A stretch of 22,429 bases of DNA from UBA7692 sp964552715. Lineage in GTDB: Bacteria > Bacteroidota > Bacteroidia > Chitinophagales > LD1. Under the pieces are notes generated by a model. The model did no database searches. It saw nothing but the letters and a program-made list of their open reading frames with translations, and had not been told where the DNA came from. The translations under genes were made by a program, and so were the position numbers. Position 1 is the stretch's first letter; each line of letters starts with the position of its first letter. Where the stretch lies: the NCBI GenBank assembly GCA_964552715.1, contig CAZKHZ010000039.1, positions 1 through 22,429 on the forward strand, read 5' to 3'. Below are positions 16,034 through 22,429 of the stretch, piece by piece.

Positions 16034-16949
16034 TATAATTGTTCATGGAGCTTCAAGCTTTATTGGTAAGCATTTTTGCAAACATCTCATTGAGAGCAAG
16101 AAGCCTTTCACAGTTTTTGCAAGAGAAAGCAGCAACCTACCCTTTTTAAAAAATGCAAAAAATGTTTCAGTATTCAGATATGTCAACAACATTGAGGAAC
16201 TTCTTGATGTAAGATTGGATAATCGTTCTCCAATGTTTATTGATTGTGCTTGGAGTGGAGTTTTTGGTTCTGAAAGAAATAACCCTGAGCAGATAAGCGT
16301 TAATGTACCAATGTCTATTTCTTCAGTGAAAATTGCTCACCATTTTGGTGCTTGTCATTGGGCTGGATTTGGTTCGCAAGCTGAATATGGCAACTTAAAC
16401 AAAAGGATATCTGAGGTTGACAAATGCTATCCAACAACACTCTATGGAAAGTCCAAACTTTTTTGCGCTCAAATTACTTCTGAATTATGCCAATCATACA
16501 AAATGGAACACACTTGGTTTCGTTTGTTTTCGGTGTTTGGTCCAGATGATAATCATGATTGGCTGATTCAATATTTAATAAAAGAGATGTTGAAGGGTAA
16601 TGAAATAAACGTAACCAAAGCAGAACAGTTTTGGGATTATCTATATGTAAGTGACATTGTTTTGATGCTTGAAAAACTTATGAACTCCAAGGGTTTGGGA
16701 ATATCTAATTTGGGATACGGGAAAGCCACTCAATTAAAATTCATTATTGATACGATAAAGGAAATAACTCAATCCAATTCAATAATAAATTATGGGGCAG
16801 TTCCATATAGAGAAGATCAAGTTATGTTTATGGAAGCAGACATCACTAAAATTAGTACGTCTTTAAATTGGCAGCCAAAGGTTGATATTCAAGAAGGGTT
16901 AATAAAAACAGTAAATTATTTAATTCAACAAAGTACCCATGCGCTGTAA
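16026..16949 (+). CDS. NAD-dependent SDR epimerase/reductase for a CDP-sugar
   Basis: The 307-residue protein is an extended short-chain dehydrogenase. The Rossmann turn is IVHGASSFIGKHF (5-17; G8 and G14 kept, middle glycine replaced by Ser). HWAGFGSQAEYG supplies the catalytic serine, and TLYGKSKLFCAQ the Y140-x3-K144 pair. FRLFSVFGP, then DYLYVSDIV and a SLNWQPKVDIQEG tail are usual for NDP-sugar epimerases and 4-ketoreductases, resembling the CDP-paratose/abequose synthase group. Between two C-methyltransferases, its likely job is 4-keto reduction or epimerisation of the methylated sugar (inferred). ATG at 16026 is preferred over an in-frame TTG at 16014 because the first beta strand follows it directly. 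It overlaps both neighbours (8 and 11 bases), consistent with coupled translation. Confidence 0.85.
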   Translation: MPDIIVHGASSFIGKHFCKHLIESKKPFTVFARESSNLPFLKNAKNVSVFRYVNNIEELLDVRLDNRSPMFIDCAWSGVFGSERNNPEQISVNVPMSISSVKIAHHFGACHWAGFGSQAEYGNLNKRISEVDKCYPTTLYGKSKLFCAQITSELCQSYKMEHTWFRLFSVFGPDDNHDWLIQYLIKEMLKGNEINVTKAEQFWDYLYVSDIVLMLEKLMNSKGLGISNLGYGKATQLKFIIDTIKEITQSNSIINYGAVPYREDQVMFMEADITKISTSLNWQPKVDIQEGLIKTVNYLIQQSTHAL

Positions 16950-18060
16950 ATTATGTAAAAGTGATGCGTTTGAAAAAGTCATTGATTTCCAAAAGTATCC
17001 AGTCACAATATCAAATCTATTTTCTACTTCAGATGAAGCATTAAAAGGAGTTACTCAGATCTCTTTTTTGAAATGTAAATACTGCAATCACATTCAAATT
17101 TCTGATGATATGCCCCAATCATTTTACGATGAATATGTTATGACTGTAAGCCATTCAAAAAAGATGAATGATTTTCAACATGAACAAGCAGCCTACTTTA
17201 TTTCAAAGTTTAATCTTGTTGGAAAAAAAATATTAGAAGTTGGTTGTGGAGACGGCAATTTTTTAGAAATACTCGTAAAAATGGGTTGTAATGCACAAGG
17301 AAATGAGCCATCAAGACCATTTAGAGAACTTGCTTTAAAAAGAGGTGTAAAGGTTGATAGTCAATTTGTAAATGAGGACTATAAAAATGAGGACGCGCCA
17401 TTTGATGCGATAGTTTCAAGGGAGGTAATGGAGCATGTTCCTGACCCTATTGATTTCTTGAGAAATATTCGAAAGTTTCTTAAAAATGAAGGCGTAGTTT
17501 TGATTGAAATTCCCAACGGAGAAAAGATGTTGAAGGAGTCTCGTTATTATGATTTATTCCCTGACCATTTATCCTATTTTACACGTGAAACACTAACACT
17601 TGCAATGCTACTTTCTGGGTTTAAAGATGTAGAAATTTATTATGGAATGGATGATGAGTTTATCTATGCGACTGCCAAAAATAACACACCCAACACACTT
17701 GATTTGAATATTGCATTCAAATCAATATCAGATGATTTTAATATACTTACTGAGACTTATAACCATATTGTTGTTTGGGGGGCAGGCGGAAAGGGAATTG
17801 CAACACTTGGCTCTTTAGATGATGCTTCTAAAATAAAATATGTAGTTGATGCCGATTTATTTAAGCAGGGAAAATATTTACCATCATCAGGTTTATTTGT
17901 GAAGCCAATTGAGGATCTTTTCAAAGATGAAAAAGTTGATGCACTCGTAATAACCAATCTTGCATATTTAGATGAGGTAGTAAAAACATTAAGTGAAAAC
18001 AAATTCACAAAAAAGGTATTCGCACTTTCAAAAAATGGCTTAACTGAGATAACAAAGTAG
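16939..18060 (+). CDS. Sugar C-methyltransferase-like protein, TylC3-type (second copy)
   Basis: The 373-residue protein repeats the layout of the methyltransferase at 14813: C3-x2-C6 and C46-x2-C49 for zinc, ILEVGCGDGNFLEI (98-111) for SAM, and a C-terminal Rossmann-like domain with VVWGAGGKGIATLGSL. REVMEHVPDP contains H166, the expected first active-site histidine. The second site is different: DLFPDHLSYF (205-214) has D209 and H210 where the first copy has HEH. Overall identity to the first copy looks low, so this is not a recent tandem duplicate. It may methylate another carbon, accept the product of the upstream SDR, or have moved to a related role such as O-linked chemistry. The ATG overlaps the SDR stop by 11 bases; the transketolase gene starts three bases after its own stop. 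Confidence 0.83.
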   Translation: MRCKLCKSDAFEKVIDFQKYPVTISNLFSTSDEALKGVTQISFLKCKYCNHIQISDDMPQSFYDEYVMTVSHSKKMNDFQHEQAAYFISKFNLVGKKILEVGCGDGNFLEILVKMGCNAQGNEPSRPFRELALKRGVKVDSQFVNEDYKNEDAPFDAIVSREVMEHVPDPIDFLRNIRKFLKNEGVVLIEIPNGEKMLKESRYYDLFPDHLSYFTRETLTLAMLLSGFKDVEIYYGMDDEFIYATAKNNTPNTLDLNIAFKSISDDFNILTETYNHIVVWGAGGKGIATLGSLDDASKIKYVVDADLFKQGKYLPSSGLFVKPIEDLFKDEKVDALVITNLAYLDEVVKTLSENKFTKKVFALSKNGLTEITK

Positions 18061-18063
18061 GAA

Positions 18064-18864
18064 ATGGTAAATTTAGTTGCAACCGCAAAAGAGATTCGAA
18101 AGAAGATTCTGTATATGAATCATTATTCCAATGCCTCACATTCAGGCTCTGGATTATCAACAGTTGACATCCTCACTTTTTTGTATTTTAAATATATGAA
18201 TCTAAATGTGGAAAATGCTAAGGATGAGACCCGAGACAGATTTTTATTGAGCAAGGGACATGGAAGCGCAGCATTGTATGCAACACTTGGATTAAGAGGT
18301 TATTTTCCGTTAGAGTATTTGGACAAATTTTATGTTGATGGAGGGATACTGCCGGGTCACTTAGATAAGGAAGCGGTTCCGGGAGTTGAAATTTCAGCAG
18401 GTTCTTTGGGGCATGGATTGGGGCTTGCAGTGGGGTTTGCTCTTGCATTGAAACAAAAGAAAAACAAAGCAGAAGTTATTGTGATGATTAGCGATGGTGA
18501 ATTGAATGAAGGCTCTATTTGGGAGCCACTACTACTTGCTCCACATCACAACTTAGATAATTTGACAGTGGTGGTCGATTATAACAAAATTCAGAGTTTT
18601 GGTATCACTAATGAGGTACTAAATCTTGAGCCTTTGAATCAAAAAATTCTTGCATTTAATTGGCATTTAATTGAAATTGATGGTCATAATTTTGAAGAGA
18701 TAGAGAAAGCATTTACCGAAAAAACAAATAAGCCAAAGTTGATTTTGGCACATACTATTAAAGGAAAGGGGGTAAGTTTTATGGAAAATAAACTTGAGTG
18801 GCACTATCGTTCACCAAATAAAGAATTATTAGAGCAAGCATTTATAGAAATTGACGCTGCATGA
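18064..18864 (+). CDS. Transketolase-like N-terminal (TPP-binding) subunit
   Basis: This 266-residue protein is the thiamine diphosphate (PP) domain of a split transketolase. FLLSKGHGSAALYATL (H66), GSLGHGLGLAVGFALAL (H117) and SDGELNEGSIWE (143-154) with VVVDYNK (N174) are the expected cofactor-binding motifs; the first Gly of the GDG motif is Ser here (S143-D144-G145). AHTIKGKGVSFMEN closes the domain. Transketolases move two-carbon ketol units. In a surface-sugar operon such pairs are candidates for attaching a two-carbon branch, though making a precursor sugar is also possible. Its last codons overlap the start of the C-terminal subunit (ATGA, 18861-18864), so the two should be made in equal amounts. 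Confidence 0.9.
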   Translation: MVNLVATAKEIRKKILYMNHYSNASHSGSGLSTVDILTFLYFKYMNLNVENAKDETRDRFLLSKGHGSAALYATLGLRGYFPLEYLDKFYVDGGILPGHLDKEAVPGVEISAGSLGHGLGLAVGFALALKQKKNKAEVIVMISDGELNEGSIWEPLLLAPHHNLDNLTVVVDYNKIQSFGITNEVLNLEPLNQKILAFNWHLIEIDGHNFEEIEKAFTEKTNKPKLILAHTIKGKGVSFMENKLEWHYRSPNKELLEQAFIEIDAA

Positions 18865-19778
18865 GAAAGACATTTATTAAAACCCTTGTGAGTTTAGCTG
18901 CTAAAAATGAGCGGGTTATTTTAATTACCCCTGATATTGGTTATTCTGTTTTAGAGGAGTTTCAAAATGCTTATCCATCGCGATTTTTCAATGTTGGTAT
19001 TGCCGAGCAGAATGCAATTTCTATTGCCGCGGGAATGGCTCTAGAAGGAATGATTCCTTATGTCTATACCATCAATCCATTTGTGTGTATGCGTCCTTTT
19101 GAACAAATAAGGGTTGATGTAGCATATATGAAAACGAATGTCAGGATAGTTGGCGTGGGTGCCGGTTTTTCCTATGGTGCTGCTGGAGCTACACATCATT
19201 CAATCGAAGATATTGCGATAATGAGGGCATTACCTGGAATGACTGTAATATGCCCTGGAGATCCATGGGAAGTTGAACAAGCGATGAATGCTTCGCTTGA
19301 TTATATTGGACCTATTTTCCTTAGATTAGGTAAACAAGGAGAACCTATTATCAATGACATTACTTCATCATTTAAGATTGGCAAAGCAACTATTATTAAG
19401 GAAGGAAAAGATTTGGCAATTATTACAACAAGTAACACACTTGAAATTTGCAATGGCGTTATGAATCAGTTACAGCAAAAGGGCATCTCTGCTTCACTCA
19501 TTAGCATGCATACTATTAAACCATTTGATGCGGAATGTGTGCGACAAATTTTAGATAAAGGTATTCCCGTAATTACTGTGGAAGAACATAATATAATTGG
19601 TGGATTGGGGTCTGCTGTTGCAGAGGTGATTGCAGAATCTGGGCGAGGCATAAAATTTAAAAGAATTGGTGTAGAGGATGCGTACTCTCATTATGTAGGT
19701 AGCCATAATTACATTCGTGAAAAATTTGGAATTAGCGAGTCCAACATTTTGAAAATTGTGATGGAGTTAATTAATTAA
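18861..19778 (+). CDS. Transketolase-like C-terminal (pyrimidine-binding) subunit
   Basis: The 305-residue protein carries the PYR domain and the C-terminal domain of a split transketolase. FFNVGIAEQNAISIAAGMAL contains E49, the glutamate that activates thiamine diphosphate. GFSYGAAGATHHSIEDIAIM (TK-type histidine pair), PGDPWEVEQAM and GPIFLRLGKQGEP follow. The C-terminal Rossmann-like domain includes ISMHTIKPFD and VITVEEHNIIGGLGSAVAEV. The latter is also common to DXS and pyruvate dehydrogenase E1-beta relatives, but the separate N-terminal subunit and motifs favour transketolase. It starts within the stop of the N-terminal subunit and ends three bases before the glycosyltransferase. Confidence 0.9.
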   Translation: MRKTFIKTLVSLAAKNERVILITPDIGYSVLEEFQNAYPSRFFNVGIAEQNAISIAAGMALEGMIPYVYTINPFVCMRPFEQIRVDVAYMKTNVRIVGVGAGFSYGAAGATHHSIEDIAIMRALPGMTVICPGDPWEVEQAMNASLDYIGPIFLRLGKQGEPIINDITSSFKIGKATIIKEGKDLAIITTSNTLEICNGVMNQLQQKGISASLISMHTIKPFDAECVRQILDKGIPVITVEEHNIIGGLGSAVAEVIAESGRGIKFKRIGVEDAYSHYVGSHNYIREKFGISESNILKIVMELIN

Positions 19779-19781
19779 TAT

Positions 19782-20858
19782 ATGCTGCTCACAATATCCA
19801 TTCCTACTTGGAACAGAGCAAAAATGGTGAATGATTTATTGCAAGAATTAGAAAGTGCAATTGTTTTTCACAACCTCCAATCCGAAGTTCAAATTGTTGT
19901 TTCGAATAATGGCTCTGATGATAATACAGAAGAAATTGTTTCACGCTTTTCAAGAAAGTTTTCACTTTTTAAATACAATAATAATGGCACAAACAAAGGA
20001 GCAAAGTATAATGTAATTCATTCTATGTTTTTGGCAGATGCAAAATTTGTAATGGTTGTTGGGGATGATGATAGATTGCAAAAGGATGCACTTCCGAAAA
20101 TTATTGCATTATTAAAACAGTATTCTGATTGTGGCACATTAATTGATCATGCCCATTTCAAGCGAAAGTATTTCGGCAATGGTGACTCACCTGCGCTTGT
20201 TTCGTTTTTAGAAAAGCATTTCTGGAATATGGGCAATGCTGGATTTTTTATTTGTAAGACATCTTACTTTAAGAATTATGTAACCCAATTCGGCTACGAT
20301 TTTTTTAATGAATGCTGGCCCCAATCGCAAATACAAATTCTTGGTTTATTCAATAACCCAAATGATAAAATTTACATTGAATCAATTGGTATTCATGCAC
20401 CAAGCATGCATGGCGAAGTAATGCAATACACTTCCTTTTATTTGTGGCGAACTTGCTATTACGAATTGTTTCTTTCTGCTGAAGCCATCAGAAAAGAAAC
20501 TAGCCAAGCCGTATTTCAATCATGCAGAACGTATCTGAAAGGCAGTTTGGTACAGCAACTTTTTAATATGCTGCAATGCGGAATTTTTGTAGATACTAAT
20601 GCGCAAAAGCTAAAAACGCGACAGCATATTTCAGCCAATCTGAATCTTTTTTCATTCAAAGAAAAAGTGTTGTTGAGCATCATCATTATTGGATTGTGGT
20701 TGCCACCTTTTATCGCTAAGCCATTGGCAAACACAGCCATATTTTTACTGAAGGGCAAAGCAGGAATTCAAGCGAAGAATGCTTTCGCGAACAATGAAAT
20801 TGCCAAACGCATAAAGAAACAGCAAGGTGCAATCAGACAATTGGAGTTTGAGAAATAA
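19782..20858 (+). CDS. Family 2 glycosyltransferase with C-terminal membrane segment
   Basis: The 358-residue product opens with the GT-A nucleotide-binding strand LLTISIPTWNRAKMVNDLL and VVSNNGSDDNTEEIV, and has a DxD motif in VVGDDDRLQKDA (D95-D97), so it should transfer a sugar from a nucleotide donor in the cytoplasm. A hydrophobic stretch near the C-terminus (about 290-328, LLSIIIIGLWLPPFIAKPL) may anchor it to the inner membrane. It is the last gene of the operon and plausibly uses the sugar made by the genes before it; acceptor is unknown. Its stop (20856-20858) is immediately followed by the stop of the convergent PKD gene, with no bases between. Confidence 0.85.
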   Translation: MLLTISIPTWNRAKMVNDLLQELESAIVFHNLQSEVQIVVSNNGSDDNTEEIVSRFSRKFSLFKYNNNGTNKGAKYNVIHSMFLADAKFVMVVGDDDRLQKDALPKIIALLKQYSDCGTLIDHAHFKRKYFGNGDSPALVSFLEKHFWNMGNAGFFICKTSYFKNYVTQFGYDFFNECWPQSQIQILGLFNNPNDKIYIESIGIHAPSMHGEVMQYTSFYLWRTCYYELFLSAEAIRKETSQAVFQSCRTYLKGSLVQQLFNMLQCGIFVDTNAQKLKTRQHISANLNLFSFKEKVLLSIIIIGLWLPPFIAKPLANTAIFLLKGKAGIQAKNAFANNEIAKRIKKQQGAIRQLEFEK

Positions 20859-22429
20859 CTACCGGATTAGGGTTATTGAACCTTTATACTTTTTTCCAAT
20901 AGCATAAAGCATATACACATACACACCAGCAGGTTGTGGTTTACCTCTGTAGAAGCCATCCCAACCAATTTTTCTATCTGTACTTTTGAAGACAATCTCG
21001 CCCCAACGATTGAAAATTTTCAATTCGTAAGGACTACAATCCCCAAAACCCAATACTTCATAAACATCATTGCTATTATCTTCATTGGGCGAAAATATAT
21101 TTGGTATAAATATTGCACCTTGTTCTTCGCTCAATGTTATAGCCTTTGTTAATTCGTCTTCACACAATGTCCCCTTATTTATAATCAATTGCACTTTATA
21201 GATTCCTCCATCCGAGTAAATATGTTTGGGTGAAATGGATGAATCTGTTTTGTTGTCGCCAAAATTCCAAAAGTGAGTGATTGCATTCTTACTTGTATTT
21301 TCTATCGCAATTTCTTGAGAACAAGAATTTACACCTATCTTAAAATCTGCAATACCATCTGGTAATCGCAATACAAATAGTTTGCTGATGGAATCCAAAC
21401 CGCAATCGTTACTTGTAATCAATTGAATATTAAAACTATCTTCTGTAAGATAGGTGTGTTGCGGGTTTTTAAAACTGGAAGAATTGCCGTCTCCAAAGTT
21501 CCATACAAAAGTTAGTGCATCTGTAGATTGATTCACTAAGGATATTGAAAGACTGCAAAAATTAGTGTCAATACTAAAATCGGCATTGGGCTGAAAGAAA
21601 GGGCGGAGGTTTACTGTGGTAATGAAAGTATCGCTGTAGCAAGAATTTGAGACACGTAAAATAGCTGTGTAGCTTCCAGCCGATGCGTAAGTATGTATTG
21701 GGTTTTGAGATGTGTTTGAATCTCCATCACCGAAGAACCACTGCTGCGAAGTATAATCCAAAGAAAGATTATTGAAGGTAACTAAGGGGCTACAAGAAGT
21801 AGTATCAACCTTGAATGATGCTACCGCAGGGGAAACACTTGTAACACTTACTTGCTGCGAAGCAGTATCACTGCCACAAGCATTATACACAATCAAGGTT
21901 ACAGCATAAGTGCCGGATGACAGAAAGATGTGTGTGGGCTTTTGAGCGGTATCCAATGGAGTTCCGTCACCAAAATTCCAGCTATATGTTACAGATTCGG
22001 TAGAGCTATTTGTAGAGCTTACGCTTAAGCCACATGTGTTTGATGGAATTACAAAACTGGCATTGGGGTTTGTAAAGGGAAGTAAATTAAGCGTTGTAGA
22101 ATTTGTATCGCTGCCACAAGAGTTTGTGGCAATTAGAGTAACTGTATAATTACCGGATGCAGAATAAGTATGCACTGGACTTTGAGTGTTACTTGAGTTT
22201 CCATCTCCAAAAAGCCATTGCTGTGAAGTGTTGTTGCTAGAAAAGCTATTAAAAGTAACAAGGGGGCTGCATGCATTTGTGTCTATTGTAAATAAGGCTA
22301 CTGGTGCAGGAATATTTGTAATGGTTATTTGCTGCGAAGCAGTATCACTTCCACAAGCATTCGTTACAATCAAGGTTACTACGAATGTTCCTGCCGCTGG
22401 AAAAATATGAGTGGGATTTTGAGTAGTTA
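20859..22429 (-). CDS. PKD-repeat protein with type IX secretion (CHU_C/type B) sorting domain, partial
   Basis: The minus-strand frame is open from the right edge to the stop at 20859-20861, so the N-terminus is outside the window. It holds five full PKD domains and part of a sixth, each with W-x-FGDG, P-x-H-x-Y, a G-x-Y strand and an N-x-CGSD end. Domains alternate between two kinds, giving a two-domain (159-residue) period. The last 85 or so residues (FIPNIFSPNEDNSNDVYEVL, YELKIFNRWGEIVF, GVYVYMLYAIGKKYKGSITL) form a CHU_C-type domain, the signal for T9SS export and surface attachment or release in Bacteroidota. A role as a surface adhesin or scaffold is usual for such proteins but not shown here. 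It is convergent with the glycosyltransferase gene and probably not part of that operon. Confidence 0.93.
   Translation of the reverse strand, partial: TTQNPTHIFPAAGTFVVTLIVTNACGSDTASQQITITNIPAPVALFTIDTNACSPLVTFNSFSSNNTSQQWLFGDGNSSNTQSPVHTYSASGNYTVTLIATNSCGSDTNSTTLNLLPFTNPNASFVIPSNTCGLSVSSTNSSTESVTYSWNFGDGTPLDTAQKPTHIFLSSGTYAVTLIVYNACGSDTASQQVSVTSVSPAVASFKVDTTSCSPLVTFNNLSLDYTSQQWFFGDGDSNTSQNPIHTYASAGSYTAILRVSNSCYSDTFITTVNLRPFFQPNADFSIDTNFCSLSISLVNQSTDALTFVWNFGDGNSSSFKNPQHTYLTEDSFNIQLITSNDCGLDSISKLFVLRLPDGIADFKIGVNSCSQEIAIENTSKNAITHFWNFGDNKTDSSISPKHIYSDGGIYKVQLIINKGTLCEDELTKAITLSEEQGAIFIPNIFSPNEDNSNDVYEVLGFGDCSPYELKIFNRWGEIVFKSTDRKIGWDGFYRGKPQPAGVYVYMLYAIGKKYKGSITLIR
21853..22429. repeat. 477-base coding repeat within the PKD gene
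   Basis: The sequence starting TGCTGCGAAGCAGTATCACT at 21853 recurs at 22330, and a CCA(C/T)TGCTG(C/T)GAAG string recurs from 21738 to 22215. Both offsets are 477 bases, which is 159 codons or two PKD domains. The second copy is cut by the right edge. Recent duplication or recombination between PKD pairs is the likely cause. Confidence 0.75.

Overview
This window looks like chromosomal DNA from a Bacteroidota bacterium, probably a free-living member of the Chitinophagia or Sphingobacteriia type (inferred; no rRNA is present). The evidence is a secreted PKD-repeat protein ending in a type IX secretion (type B, CHU_C-like) sorting domain, a Bacteroidota-style LptD, menaquinone biosynthesis (UbiE/MenG), a ParC whose active-site region reads HGDASIGE as I recall it for Bacteroidota ParC, near absence of Shine-Dalgarno sequences, and several TAnnTTTG-like -7 elements close to start codons.

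Bases 1-11934 are mostly core functions. On the minus strand lie the N-terminal end of topoisomerase IV subunit A (parC, cut by the left edge) and the LPS transport barrel LptD. Divergent from lptD is a secreted Amidase_3 cell-wall amidase with a Lys/Pro/Glu-rich linker and a SPOR-like tail. A minus-strand pair follows, a DUF4412-type secreted protein and the tRNA t6A factor TsaB. Then come an M29 aminopeptidase, UbiE/MenG, a large unrecognised secreted protein on the opposite strand overlapping ubiE by 11 bases, a low-molecular-weight protein tyrosine phosphatase, and HisS.

Bases 11935-12539 hold no convincing gene. They contain a degenerate dispersed-repeat fragment, an AT-rich imperfect palindrome, a strand-skewed G-rich tract, a possible 32-codon ORF, and a 10-bp hairpin plus T-run that ends exactly at the rfbF start codon.

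Bases 12540-20858 form one tightly packed plus-strand operon for a nucleotide sugar and its use. The order is RfbF, a small retropepsin-like (clan AA) protein, RfbG, a TylC3-type sugar C-methyltransferase, an NAD-dependent SDR epimerase/reductase, a second C-methyltransferase, the two halves of a split transketolase, and a family 2 glycosyltransferase. RfbF and RfbG should make CDP-4-keto-6-deoxyglucose. The usual next enzyme, RfbH (3-dehydrase), is absent. The C-methyltransferases and the transketolase pair instead suggest a branched 6-deoxy sugar, added to a surface glycan by the glycosyltransferase. This is the most interesting system in the window; the product is an inference. Composition drops from roughly 45-50% GC in rfbF/rfbG to about 30% from the first C-methyltransferase onward in the lines counted by hand.

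The right edge (20859-22429, minus strand) is the C-terminal part of a large PKD-repeat, T9SS-exported adhesin-like protein that continues beyond the window.
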